64,000 bases of DNA from Sthenelais limicola (lineage: Eukaryota; Annelida; Polychaeta; Phyllodocida; Sigalionidae): assembly GCA_942159475.1 (NCBI GenBank), contig OW804096.1, positions 109,404,194 to 109,468,193 of the forward strand, written 5' to 3'. The notes beneath the pieces were generated by a model. The model made no database searches, was not told the origin of the DNA, and worked only from the letters and a program-made list of their open reading frames with translations. The translations under genes were made by a program, and so were the position numbers. Position 1 is the stretch's first letter; each line of letters begins with the position of its first letter. Shown here one piece after another: positions 1 through 12,012 of the stretch.

Positions 1-160
1 GTGACATGATTCCCAGGTAAGGAACACTTCATTAGCAAGTTAATCTAGTCCATGACAGGATTACCTTTTCATCCTTATTTTCCCCCAAAAGAGGTAAAAT
101 GCTGACCAATTTATCGATTGAAAAATGTTAAGCACTAGAATTAGATAAACTAGAACCAGT

Positions 161-293
161 GACTACTTGTGAAATGATTTGACTTATTGATTTGCTGTAT
201 AAACATTCTGAATACAAAAAGAAAAGAAAAAAAAGTTTGTATTCAGAATGTTTATACAGCAAATCAATAAGTCAAATCATTTCACAAGTAGTC
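161..293. repeat. Perfect 58-bp inverted repeat (hairpin)
   Basis: The left arm, 161-218, is the exact reverse complement of the right arm, 236-293. A 17-nt purine-only spacer (A/G run) separates them. Arms of this length with no mismatch indicate a recent origin, by fold-back duplication or a mobile element. No flanking target duplication or transposase is visible, and I cannot assign a family. Transcription would give a 58-bp double-stranded stem. Confidence 0.93.
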
Positions 294-918
294 AAGTACA
301 ATGATGATACATAGTCATTTCACAAATCAATTTTAACCAGACATGGGCCCACGGTATATATTCATTGCTGAATTCCATGGTTTTCTGTCCACTGCTGTGT
401 CCAACATTTTTTATTACTGCGTCGCTTCTTATGATTTGAATAGTTTATTCGGGAGTGTAATCCTACTGTGTAATCATGTGTGTAGGATTGCATGCAGGTC
501 AACAGCATGTATCTGGTTTGCTACCATGCAAACTCCCTCCCCCTCCTTTTGTACTGCTGTTAGGACGGTCATATTTCCGATCCGTCAACTTGATTTTCTT
601 TGTAAATAATATTTTTTACTTCTATTCCTATATCATCGTGGAGTGAAAATAGAACCCCAACTCGTAGGTATTATTAGCAATAGGATTCTACACATTTTCA
701 CTTATTTTAAGGCCTGTCTAGTGGTTAGGGAATTTAGTTCGATTTAGAGAGCTCGAGTTTCCAGACTATACTATGATCATAAGTTCAATATATGGGTGGA
801 GTGTAACATTTCTTCTCCAACAAGAATGTATAATAAATAAGCATGGAAAAACATACAAATACCACAAATACAAATCTGATATATCATAATATTTGTTCTT
901 TAAAAGGCTGATACTTAC
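294..918. other. Intron or 3' flank of LRRC49, little content
   Basis: Short chance frames only. At about 711-770 there is a weak tRNA-like stretch, with an A-box-like TCTAGTGGTTAGGGA and a degraded B-box-like GCTCGAGTTTC, that could be the head of an old SINE. The box spacing is short, so I hold this loosely. The next downstream LRRC49 exon, expected here or beyond the window edge, is not evident. Confidence 0.35.
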
Positions 919-1066
919 AGAAACGCGTTTCATGTCAAGTTGTCGTAGTTGTTGCATGTGTCGCAGTACTGTCTGTTTGTACTGGGGGTCCTGTGAGAAC
1001 GGATTCCCATCCAATGAGATCTCCGAGAGACTGTGTGACTCCCCAACACAAGCAATGTCATCAAAA
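919..1066 (-). CDS. LRRC49: LRRC49-like internal exon (leucine-rich repeat protein)
   Basis: This is a single 148-nt exon. LRRC49 is a subunit of the neuronal tubulin polyglutamylase complex, which adds glutamate chains to axonemal and neuronal microtubules. On the minus strand the exon follows a TTTTGACTTTTTCAG acceptor and ends before a GTAAGT donor. The first base completes a split codon and 49 codons follow. Key matches to the vertebrate protein as I remember it are the FDxxxC start, the run SLSEISLDGNP, and the end of the repeat, LRQLDMKRV. Together they cover the last leucine-rich repeat and its cap. The frame stays open into intron on both sides, so the splice sites set the limits. Upstream exons for the earlier repeats should lie at higher coordinates, but I did not find them. 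No disabling change is visible. A processed pseudogene is unlikely because both splice sites are intact. Confidence 0.85.
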
Positions 1067-2191
1067 CTGAAAAAGTCAAAAGAAACCCACAATATTACTT
1101 TAATCTATATATTTAGAAATCAGGAAATTTTAATTTTTAATTAATAGGAGGCTGCGCACGCTCAGCGCCCGTGAGTGTGTGGTGGCCATGACCCTAGATC
1201 AGGAATCATCTGGACACTTTCTCATTCTCCATATACCTTCACCTTAGATGTCAAACTTTGTCCAATGGTTCCACAAAAGTGTGTGGGTCACTGCTATAGA
1301 AATTTGGCAAGATTTTAAAATCATATTTTAAGAGAGTTTGTGCCGAATTCTAGGGTAACACAACCGCTCAATTTTGGGAGTAATGGAAGGAGTTATATAT
1401 TGGTGTGCTCTCTGTAAATATTCACGATTCCAGTAAAATAATACCAGCGACCATATAATGCGTGAGTGCTCATTTCTATTCTTTGCTGAGGAAATCCGAG
1501 TGACCAAATTGTTGGCATGCATCTGTGCAAAACAGCAGTCCCTAAATAGTACTTAAAACACAATAATCCGTAGATTTATACAACGACCCTGAATCATTGT
1601 GCCTTTTATAACAGTCATAATTTCTCATTAGATTTTATGCATTTTTGTGACAAGGAAGATTATATTCAGCCGCTTCACGCTGCCACTTAACATAAACCAT
1701 TCTCGATTCAAATAAAAAGATGCAGAAAGTTCCAGGACAAAGACCTACAACTATCAGTACATGTTCAGTTGTTTTTTTTCATTTAGAATCTCGTATCCTC
1801 GTATCCTCAGACAAATGACATCTTACAGTACTATAATAAGGCACATGTAGTAAACAAATGACAAATAAAGTAAGGCATAATGTATTATTTGTATTACATT
1901 ATGAGATATGGTTCACGATATGTAAATCATTTTGTATTTATTCACCATGGTCTTCCGCCCAATCGCCCATTGCTGTGTCTAACTAAGTCTAATCATAGAA
2001 TGGATAAATTACTACTACTTGTCTACATAATCAATACAAGAATGATTACATAACGAATCACAGGGGTTTCAATGCTTCCGAACAAAAATAATTAACATGC
2101 TGTTTTTGTTTTTTCTTACAGTTGTTCTACAATGAAGACACGCAGTGAAGACAAGCCCTAAGTTTAGAGCATCTCTGGGTGGTTGCAAAGG
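1067..2191. other. Presumed LRRC49 intron, nothing recognised
   Basis: AT-rich sequence without a supported frame. A short GC-richer patch lies at about 1149-1200. CTCGTATC is doubled at about 1790-1806. Nothing else stands out. Confidence 0.4.
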
Positions 2192-2288
2192 ATGAGCTTC
2201 ACAGACCTAGCAACAAGCTATAAAATGAGCTTCACAGACCTAGCAACAAGCTATAGATGAGCTTCACAGACCTAGCACACAAGATATA
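2192..2288. repeat. Tandem repeat, three copies of a 32-33 bp unit
   Basis: Three consecutive copies start at 2192, 2225 and 2257, each opening with ATGAGCTTCACAGACCTAGC. The first two units are 33 and 32 bp. The third diverges near its end (ACACAAGATATA). This is a small minisatellite with no coding potential. Confidence 0.92.
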
Positions 2289-3069
2289 GCTATATTGCCT
2301 AAGATCGGTACCTCACACTGCGGTCTTCCATTGTTAACCGTAAACCATTAGTACCCCCTGAGCATTTCTAAGTCTAATTAGTAATAGTTATTCATGGAAG
2401 ACCTAAAGGGCAACGTGTATTTTCCACAAAGGTTCAAATAATAGCCGTCAGAAGTGCTTTTTTCCAGACATAAAAGATCTCATTCGAATCTCCAGACTTG
2501 GTCAAGGGTTTGATAACAAGACCCTTGGTCCATAGCTGAGAGGTTTAAACTCGACATACACAACTAAACACTCATAGATTTATACTGGATTTACAGGTGA
2601 ACATTTTACATGTTCAAGCGATAATAACATAGGAATCGTTACATTAAAAACTTAAGTATAAGAAAATATGCTATAACAAACGCGCTCAATATACAAATAC
2701 TTATATCATGTATATCATCCCCTAAATCATCTGTATCGTGAAATAACCTTACGTTGCATTTACACGTAGCCTAGATGGCTTAGTTGTAGGAGATATTCAA
2801 AGAAGATTTGTTTTAATCGAACAAAAGAGATGAGGATCAGCATGTTCCTGTACAGAAATTGACCTCGTCAATCTCTTGCTTATCGCAAAATTGGTAATTT
2901 CAAACTGTAATGAACTTTGAATTCGGAAATTTAAAAAGCCTAAATCAACATTGTTAATGCATCCGAAAAATAAGATTCAGATTATGATATTTTCTTTGAG
3001 GAACAATTAATAGCCTCCCGCGTCAAATTATATAATGACTGAATCAGCATAGACATATTTTGTCGCGGA
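2289..3069. other. Non-coding, nothing recognised
   Basis: AT-rich, with no supported ORF, repeat or RNA gene seen. Confidence 0.4.
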
Positions 3070-3254
3070 AATACATGTTGAATGATGGTAACAATTATTC
3101 TCTTGGACATAAACGATGTCTTTGTGATTCAATGAAATTGGTGTTGCGCATTGTATTAGTGTATTAGGTACAATGCGCAACACCAATTTCATTGAATCAC
3201 AAAGACATCGTTTATGTCCAAGAGAATAATTGTTACAATCATTCAACATGTATT
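3070..3254. repeat. 86-bp inverted repeat (hairpin) with one mismatch
   Basis: The left arm 3070-3155 and the right arm 3169-3254 are reverse complements. I see a single mismatch (GATGGTAAC against GATTGTAAC). The loop is 13 nt. The two short open frames over it are mirror artefacts of the palindrome. There is no obvious target duplication. It resembles the hairpin at 161-293 in design but shares no sequence with it. Confidence 0.92.
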
Positions 3255-4448
3255 ACAACTGTAATAAATGTTTACCTACGATTACCAGAATCATCGCTAA
3301 GAGAATTTTCAAATGAAAGACTTGCTTATACTAAATGTCAATTTAGTATTGTGACCTCTGGGTACGTAGTTTCAATCTGAGATTATCACGCGGTATGAAG
3401 GTTTTTATTCGGCGAATAAAAGATACAACCTTGTGATTACTCTTCTCAAATATAAACAGCCATTGGATTTGGCGGAGAAATTAAAAGAGAAAAATGGATA
3501 CGGTAACAAATGTGTTTCTTTTAAAAAGAGGTAAGATATGACAGGTTTCTTTATACTGCCAGTAGTGTTATAATTGGATTATCCCAAAATGCATGTTAAT
3601 ATAAGCTTAGTATTAAGGATGCAACATCGTTTCTCGTATCATTATTTCCATATTATGAAATACAATTCGTACTGGAAATAGGTGAGCACCATTTTGTCAA
3701 ATGACTGCTCTTCCAGGAGTACCTAATTCCTAAATACATTCCATTTCAGTTAGCACTTCACCATAATAATAAAGATCCTTGGCTTACGATATTATATATA
3801 AACCATTTATTCCTTGAGAGAAATTAAGTCAAATTACCCATGAGTACTACATACTTTTAATGATTTAGACAACATAATGGTATATTGGTAAAATGAAATG
3901 TTAGACCCAAGGTGACTGACGGTATATTTCTGATAGAAATTTAAACACTTGGGAAAAGATATACCGGTACGTAGCTGAAGTGAAGAAGATCATTAGTGAC
4001 GCACATATTATCTGGACCTAGACTGTTCGAATGAATGGTCCTGAATTACATACGAAAGGCTTTGAGACAGGCTTCATTATATGAAATAGAGATTTAAGGA
4101 TAAAGTCTCTCAACATATGAGCCCCGTGTGGGAAAGTGATAGAGGCTGAGATCTAAATCATGCATTTCTCTAAATGTCCTTGAGATGAACAATAGCATAT
4201 AATATGCCCATGTTGTACTGAAGTTCAATGTTGAATAAACAAGATGAACTGAACAGCATACATGACACATGCTTTGATTTAGGAGTTTATTGAGCTAGCA
4301 TTAATAAACCTAGAATGTACTGAAATATTAACTCTGGCTCCTTATTTATATGGACACATTATGAAATGTGAGCTCCGTGCGCGATCGCAAAAAAATCCTA
4401 AACCCTATATTGAGTTAATATTTCATAACTACTATATTGTCACACATC
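3255..4448. other. Non-coding, nothing recognised
   Basis: AT-rich, with no supported gene or repeat structure. Confidence 0.4.
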
Positions 4449-4808
4449 TTTAGCAAATTAGGTTTAATCAAGAAATAAACTAAGCTTTGGTGACGTTTAT
4501 TTCGGGTTATGCAAAGCATCGTAGTCATTATAGACGGTAGTAAAGGGGATATACGACGTGCGTATCGATGACGTCACACTTTCCAGCAACGGCGAGGAGA
4601 CCTTTAAGTTACTCGTTATAGATCCCCTAATAATTGATAATCTAATCGAATTAGCAGAGTAGTACAGGTAGAAATTAACATCAATTTCTGGGTGGAACGG
4701 GAGGGCCCCTGTACTACCGTCTATATAAACGACTACGATGCTATGCATAACCCGAAGTACACGTCACCAAAGGTTAGTTTATTTCTTGATTAAACCTAAT
4801 TTGCAAAA
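4449..4808. mobile_element. Fold-back/MITE-like element with about 95-bp inverted arms
   Basis: The left arm, about 4449-4542, and the right arm, about 4712-4808, are reverse complements at roughly 90% identity. Each starts with GCAAATTAGGTTTAATCAAG and includes GGTGACGT and TTCGGGTTATGCA. The pairing may continue inward a few bases (AGGGG against CCCCT). The centre of about 170 bp is unique and has no convincing ORF. I found no target-site duplication outside the arms, so a transposon class cannot be given. Confidence 0.85.
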
Positions 4809-5403
4809 GTCATCTATTTCTACCCCAGTGTGAGACAAAAGAGACGGATATTTTGATGGGCATGAATCAAATATTAATATAAGTATTGTCGGTGTTTTGC
4901 TTGGTAAATCGCCCAAATATAATTTGTGATATTAGTCAGAATTAAACATAGGATCCTTTTATTTCCAAAGACAAGAAGGGAAGATAATACATTTGATATA
5001 AAAATGGAACCAGGAAAAGAAATCACAGAAGTTCTAACGTCCAATATTGAGTTGGTTTGCCATGGGTCTTCTGTGTGAAGAAAGGTAATTGGGTTATCCG
5101 AACCCTCATTACGCAAATTACGTTGGCATGAGAAGTACCGTAATATATGCTAGGTTAAAAGTGTCAAATGTAAAATATTTTAATGACATGAATGTTTTAT
5201 GGTTAAAGCATATTATAACTCCGAATGTCAGTCGGGTGGGGCGATATTATGAACATAACGAAAAAAGGTAAAAAAAACAACAAATCCAACAATCTAAACG
5301 TCAATGAACTCACATAAGAAGGAAGACATTTCAATATATATCCAAATTGAAGATAAGTGTACAAGAGAGAAATACGCAAATGGGACCAGGGACTCTAACT
5401 AAC
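4809..5403. other. Non-coding, nothing recognised
   Basis: No supported frame or repeat. Confidence 0.35.
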
Positions 5404-5559
5404 CTTTCCCGTGGCTTCCACAAAGCATTTTGATATATGGGCAACACCGCAGTTTCACCTATGGGGGCTTTAACCGGAGAGCTCACTCTAGAAGACCAGC
5501 TTCCATCCACCATCCTGGAGATAGGTGAAGCCATGCTCCCCATCCATGGCTTCATCATA
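5404..5559 (-). CDS. Candidate exon, unknown protein
   Basis: This is a GC-richer 156-nt stretch on the minus strand. It lies between a CAACTAATTTAG acceptor and an AAAG|GTTAGT donor and is open in one frame throughout (51 codons plus split bases). The translation is serine- and proline-rich in the middle (SSRVSSPVKAPIGE) and ends NALWKPRE. I recognise no family. It is on the same strand as the LRRC49 exon but does not resemble any part of LRRC49 that I know. It may be a chance frame. Confidence 0.25.
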
Positions 5560-8500
5560 CTAAATTAGTTGACAGCATCGACATAAAAAAGACAAATACT
5601 CTTTGTCAGATGTGTAGAGGATATCCAGGGGAGCCTGATCCGCTGCTTGCGTCATAGCTTATCGACTCGCTCGATAAATTAAGCAAAATTGAGTCAATGT
5701 ATCTGTCGAATTCCAAGCTATTCCGCAGCATTGTCACCTACGGAATCTTGCGGAAGTAAGCATATCAGTGCTCCATTTACTTAGGAACAGTGTACCGATC
5801 ACTCGCCGGCGAGTAAACACCCATGTTGTTAACGTATTAATTATTATTTGCCAACAACAAACCAATGATCAAAGCAACCATGTAGATCCATTTGAAACAA
5901 ATATCCAGGGTGCATGGGTACTAATCCTCTACAGTTCGCCTCCTTATTGATGAAAAATTAATGCCGAGATCCCAACGGGAAAAGCTAATCCATGAACCTG
6001 TATGTTGTTCCATGATGTTCTGGCCAAATCCTCAATGCTGAAGCATGATTTTGCATGGTCTGTGCTAATGATAAATTTTAAGAGGTTGGTGAGACCCCAT
6101 TCATGGTCCGAGCAAATGATTGCATCCATTCATGGCGTATAAATAACGAGTATCCGAGTTAACCAGGCCATTTGCACAGGGTCGAAGCACGAGTCTACTT
6201 TGGAGTGTACTCGGCTCTAACAACGGGATCTTACCAAATGGTTATACTCGAATAGCGCTAGGATGAATCACATTCCAGTGGTCTCCTGGAGTCTAAATAG
6301 GATTTGAAGGCTTTTTCACAGAGAGAACGGCTATTTAATAAGCAACTTTGAAATAACTCTACTCCTTGTACATGATGAATCCCGATCTATATATGTTCTC
6401 CAATTTGTCTAAAGGTTAACTGGGGAAAGAATTCTTAGGCACGAATGGGCTCGACTTTATCTACTGTCAGCGTTAGTTCATTACTTATTTAAGAAATCCC
6501 ATCAAGTCCCTGTGAACAGCGGTCAACCCATGCCAGCAGCAACACGTGCCTTTGCTTGAACATTGAATCTCTTGCCAAACTCTAATTCATCTGGAATCAT
6601 TGAATCTCTTTGAACTGAACGTTAATGATACAAGAGGAACAACTCCTCGATCCAATATATACCTGTATTTTCTTGCTTTATTCTAGGGTCAAACATATTA
6701 TATATAGAGCCATTTGATTATATTTAGATCTGGAAAACCTAGAACTGACATAACTACCACCCACCATAGGATGATTTATTACATTCATTAAGCTAAAAAT
6801 AATATCGTTTATAAAGAAAGAAATGGAGGGGAGTATATGGGGACGGACAAGTTGGATTTTCCAGATAAATGTTATAATTACTTGAATAGGAATTAATGCC
6901 AAATTATAGAAGTAGTGTTACAATGCCATGCCCAATAAACTGACTGGCCTTAAATAGCATTACGCTAAACGCTTGAAATTTCATATGAAATTACCAATGA
7001 ATAAATATGAATATGAAGTTATTGCAGTTGTATTCATCACCCAAATCAAATATTGAGCGTTTCATTAATATACTGAAAAACATGTTCGACTAACTGTAAT
7101 ATATTTGTTGAGATAGATCATTGCATTCTTACACTATTCAACTTGTATGGCTATAATCTCATGAAGTCTCATCGTGTGCTTACAATGTAGTCTTAATGGG
7201 TGTTGGCGTTAATTGAATTACACCCAAGATGCCTGGGGGCAGAGGTTGTGAACGCCCATTTCTTCATACTAGCTTTTTTAATTGTTATAGTCAACGTGCT
7301 AATGAAACATTTTGACGATTTATAGATGAGAACTTTCTGAAAAGACTGAGCTTGATTTGCTTTGAATCAATAAAACAAAATTGGTTGATTGAGGATTCAC
7401 ATGAACCAAAGGCCCAATCATTTGTACACGCTTATCCTTGCTCTACACAATCCGATGGGACGATGCCAACTGAACTTACGGTAATACATGTAGAAAGAAT
7501 GGCACTGTAAGACGCTCATGTACATAGATCAGGGACATTGCATACAGCAAAGAATAGGTTCTTCTTCAAGCTTCTTCAATAATAACCTACTCTGAATCAA
7601 TCTGATCGGAAGAGGATGATCGCATATCTTTGCTCTTGAGATTCGCCATCTTGTAAGCTCAAGTGGAACCTACTACAGTTCAATATGGAGAAAAAGTCAA
7701 TAGCCGTGAGTACAAGGTTGTATCCAAATTGGCAGCAAGGGACTGGGTCAGTTGCCAAACACATGTATAAAAAATGCCCGGTTCGATTTGATAAGTTATT
7801 ATTCATTGCATCGGATAAACTGAATCTCAGTAAGCTCGCCTGCAGTGTCTTTATTTCACCACACCATTGCAGGGTGTGCGGAAGCCAGAGACTTCTTGGA
7901 GGAGAACCTTGGCGATATTTCCAATACAATCATACATTATAGCACCTCTCAAACTTCTTGCAACCAAAACATGTTGTAATGGACTCACAGCAAGAGTCCT
8001 CTTGTGTACCTCATTATTTAGAGTCTCTCTCTCTCTGACTGGGGAAGATTTGCAGACAAGATAACTGAAAATAGCGATAGATGGAAACAGCGGCCCTATA
8101 TACGATTTATCGATTAGAGTACCAACGACCAACAATATACTCAGCCAAAACTGTCATTTAATTACTCGCTATAGATATCACATAAGTGGTTTCGGCGTAG
8201 GCATGCAGTTAAAGGCAATACTTTCCAAGAATATTCTCCGTCACATTTCTCCAGTCCAATTAACTTTATCGGTCATTAACTTTTTAAAGAAAATGAATAC
8301 AAGAATATCTTCAACAATTCGCAATACCCAAACATGATATTATTATAGCAAGATGAGGTTTAATCAAGGATCGACTGTCCCTGGACAGTAGAAACTAAAG
8401 CGGCGATTTAATCGCCTACAGTGGATTATACACGCAGTCTAGACTCAAAGTTGAGAGAATCCCTTCAAAGTGAGGGAAAGCCCTCTCGCTCCAAACCACA

Positions 8501-8950
8501 AAAATATCATCACAGCAAAATGCTTGGAATGGCAAAATGATCCTAGCGATTTCAACAATAGGCTTTCCCTCAGAGAGAGAAAGGGAAGGAGGAGAGAGAG
8601 ACAGCTAGACTGTAACAAAAACCTCACATGAGAAGCAATAGATGGGTAACTTGAGACCAAAAATCCAAGTTACAGACACTTGAACATAGGAGGTTTTTGA
8701 ATTTAACCAATAATGGGAATATCCTTTTAATTGCTATAAATTCATAAAAAAAAAATCAATTTTAGACATAGAGACATGTACAATGTGTCATTTTAAAGAA
8801 CATTTCATACTCTAACAAACATTTAATACATGTTTAGCTCTATCTCCAACACAAACTTGACTGTGCATCACGAAAAACAGGCCTACTTCATTTTGTCGCA
8901 AAAGCGCAAAATGACCTCATTTTTCAAAAGGTGATTATACAAAAACTACT
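5560..8950. other. Long non-coding stretch
   Basis: AT-rich, with scattered short frames on both strands, none with a recognisable domain. GC-richer frames at 7597-7942 overlap on both strands and neither resembles a known protein. A purine-rich stretch lies at about 8571-8606 (AGAGAGAAAGGGAAGGAGGA). No RNA gene is seen. Confidence 0.4.
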
Positions 8951-8954
8951 GCAT

Positions 8955-9005
8955 GCAGAATCAAGTGCTTGGTATCAATCAATAGATCATTATGTGCCCT
9001 ACACA
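8955..9005. repeat. Dispersed repeat fragment, copy 1
   Basis: AGAATCAAGTGCTTGGTATC followed by CAATCAATAG and ending ATTATGTGCCCTA recurs in diverged form at about 11441-11484. This suggests an old interspersed repeat family. Confidence 0.55.
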
Positions 9006-9126
9006 TGGTTTTATTGCACCTAAGATGTAAATGCATTATCCTCCGAGTTATTGGCAAAACACCTAAAAAAGTCAGAAAAATTGGCGGCCATCTTAGATTT
9101 TCTTGGCAAATATAGGTCAGTGCAAG

Positions 9127-9185
9127 TGGCATCCACCATGAATTTAATCAGTGCTGGTCAGGCTACCAATCCAGGGTGGATGCCA
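9127..9185. repeat. Short inverted repeat
   Basis: TGGCATCCACC at 9127-9137 pairs perfectly with GGTGGATGCCA at 9175-9185 across a 37-nt loop. Its significance is unknown. Confidence 0.6.
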
Positions 9186-11440
9186 CCCTCTAACAATCCG
9201 TACCTCCTAAAGTGATTTCTAAGCCCCTTTTGAAATTCTGCCTCCAGTCCAAGAGACAGAGTCTCCTGTTCCAGTGGATTTTGCCTCCATGTTATTTCTT
9301 GCCTATGAGTCAAGAAAAACTCAAATTAATACATCTGATGTTCTATACATATGTAACCCCTTGCATTTTATCATTATTCAACACAATTGGGAGATTTTCA
9401 GTTTTTTAAAAAAAATTCTCCACCTTAAGCAACAAGGCTGACGGCAAGAGACAGGGGCGGGGGGTACCCACTTTTTTTTTCTTTCTTTTTTTTTGGCTTT
9501 CACCCTAAAAAAATTCCGATTTTTTTTTGACACAAATTATCTACACGTAACCCACTATCATGACAAATAGAGAAATAATTTAATTTAAATGATTGTTTAA
9601 AAATTCAGCAATTCCATGGTACAATGACGGTAAAAAAAAATAGATTTTTACCCAAAAAATTGGATTTAAGAAAAAGAAAAAAAATATCGGGTAAAAAGGC
9701 CAAAAATGTTCAACAGGTTGGTCGAACCATCCAAGCACAAAAATAATCAAATTAATGGTAATTAATTGGTATTAACACCATTTTAATCACTTTCCACGTT
9801 AGGAGACCAAATGTTGTCAAATTGGTGGAATTGGCCATAGATGGCTTACTTTCAATGACATCCATATATACACAATAATTATGCACTCATTCAAACCTGG
9901 GAACAATCATGTTACAGTGGAATATATAGACGGTACAGCTTACACAGATGCTGAACAATCTAAATAAAAATTTCTGTCTTACGAACTACAAAAATCTTGA
10001 TAATAATACTCACAAGTGCTTAACGCACATTGTGAGTAAAAAGATATTAAACAGTTGGTCGAATTTTGAGTCGCTCATCGTTTTGGGATGACAGTGGATT
10101 TAGGCCTTTACTATTAGTAGCTAGAATACTTCTAAACATGATTTAGTTAACCATCCGAAAATAATACAAGATATAAGATAATTTCTCAGCCCATCAGCTC
10201 TGTACACTACTCCTAAACACCTTCTACAAGTTTAATACTAGTTTAGACCATGTTAAGTGTTGTTGGTAAGACAGTGAGGTAGAGTGGGAAATGAGCTCGA
10301 GACTTGTTATGGGGTCCTCACCACTGCAAACTATTAACATCAATCCAAATTTTCCAATTCCTAAGAAAATATTTTTTAAATTGCTTCAAGATTAGAATGC
10401 AGGAAACTACCAATAATTACCCTAAGTATCGTAGGAGTGGAAGCACTTACCAATTCCTGGGGGAATGGAAGTACCATAGCGGCTTAAAAGAATTTTCGAA
10501 CCTAAGCAGATCATTGGAATCAATACATAAATCCAAAACTTAGTACTGTTTCCAATTTAAACATCAGTTTAAGTCATTATAGTAATCGAGGGAAACGGAA
10601 GAGAAGATTTTACAGATGCATTTTGGATTCAGCGAGTGCAGCGAGTTGCATTGTCCCATTAGAGCCAGTTCACTCTTTGAAATTAAGTTTAATTACACAT
10701 CTCGGTTTGAGCGACTATCCTTTGGCACTCCCAATTGGTGTTTCTCAATATAAACTGCTAACAAATGGGTGCAAAGATCTCATAGGCTTGGACAGGAAAA
10801 AATATTTACACCGTAGTCACAAGTAGTAGGATGACACATAATCTGTAAACATGCACATCATAATAATTGATTTATTACATGAAGATGTGAAGAATTATTA
10901 TAATTACATGCATTGAAATAGGTGATAATCCATGGTTGTTATATGGTTTAGGGAACTGGTGATAGAGACCACGTAGATCCACATGTAAATTAATGATGCC
11001 ATATCAGGCTAGCTAGGACACAAATTTAATATAAAAATGTCCATGCATTCCCATCAATTTGGAAATTATTGCCAACATGTTAAATACACCATATGGAAAA
11101 TTGTCGTCTAGAATATATCTATTCCTGGGGCAATATGAATAGAAACGAAATATCCGATGATTGTATTCATTACAATAGCAAGACATCCTGTGAATTGGTG
11201 TATTTCTCCATCGTTGACTTTACTAGTACATGGAATAGTTATAATACAAATATGGCGAGATGCTTAGAGGTAATGGGCCTACAGTTATGGACAGTTTGAT
11301 CTCTTCACTTCCATATTGCCCAGAAGGTGCACAAGAACCCGAGCAGTCTTGAGTCTTAAATTGAACAAATTTTCCAATATTCTATATAATAAAAAAAAAA
11401 TGTAAAAAAAAAAAAAAAAAAATTATCTACTAGATTTAGA
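9186..11440. other. Non-coding with homopolymer-rich patches
   Basis: Contains T-rich and A-rich patches at about 9470-9530 and 9630-9690, and a near-pure A tract at about 11391-11421 that could be a retroposon tail. No ORF with a recognisable domain is seen. Confidence 0.4.
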
Positions 11441-11484
11441 ATCAAGTGAGTGATATCAATCGATAGGGAATAATATGCCCTAAA
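11441..11484. repeat. Dispersed repeat fragment, copy 2
   Basis: Diverged relative of 8955-9005: AGAATCAAGTGAGTGATATC, then CAATCGATAG and AATATGCCCTA. It follows directly on the A-rich tract at 11391-11421. Confidence 0.5.
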
Positions 11485-11950
11485 ATTGTCGATAATTAAA
11501 ATTCCTCAAAAGTTATAAAGTGGAAATAGGCAGATTCGAAATCAAGAGATTCTGGAGATTTTTAATCATGCAGTCATAAAACTTTGGTAGGACCCAAAAT
11601 TCAACGTTCACCAAATAAATGATGTAACGTAAAAAACGATGATAATATTCCCAATGCATTGAAATTTAAGTAGAAATAACAAGAAAATGTTGGGAACAAG
11701 TTTAAAATATTGAATAATACAACTGATGAGATGCCAATGATGTACATGGTCAATTCGAAACGTTAGCCAGTATGCGCTGTCAAGAAAGTGGGCTAACAGT
11801 CTCATTCTGAAATCGTTGCATTATCCAATGTGATTGGGTCTTTCATAAAGCGTTTGGGATGCATACTGATGGCAGACCAAATAAACAAGTGTTGGCGAAA
11901 GCAAGGTAAATAAATCATTTTAACATGGTAGTAGTGATATATAACTCTTA

Positions 11951-12011
11951 GTTGAAACAGGGTGTATCGTCGCTCGTGGCTTCGCCACTTTTGATGATAC
12001 ACCTGTTTCAA
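11951..12011. mobile_element. 61-bp mini inverted-repeat element flanked by TA
   Basis: The ends GTTGAAACAGG and CCTGTTTCAAC are perfect inverted repeats, and pairing continues inward (GTGTATC against GATACAC with a one-base bulge). A TA dinucleotide flanks each end, as expected for Tc1/mariner-type insertion. The centre can also pair (CGTGGC with GCCACT). The element is too short to code. TA occurs often by chance here, so the class is tentative. Confidence 0.6.
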
Positions 12012-12012
12012 C

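Noticed and set aside
3028..3380. Two overlapping open frames with mirrored peptide sequences
   Set aside because: They are produced by the 86-bp inverted repeat being read from both arms, not by genes.
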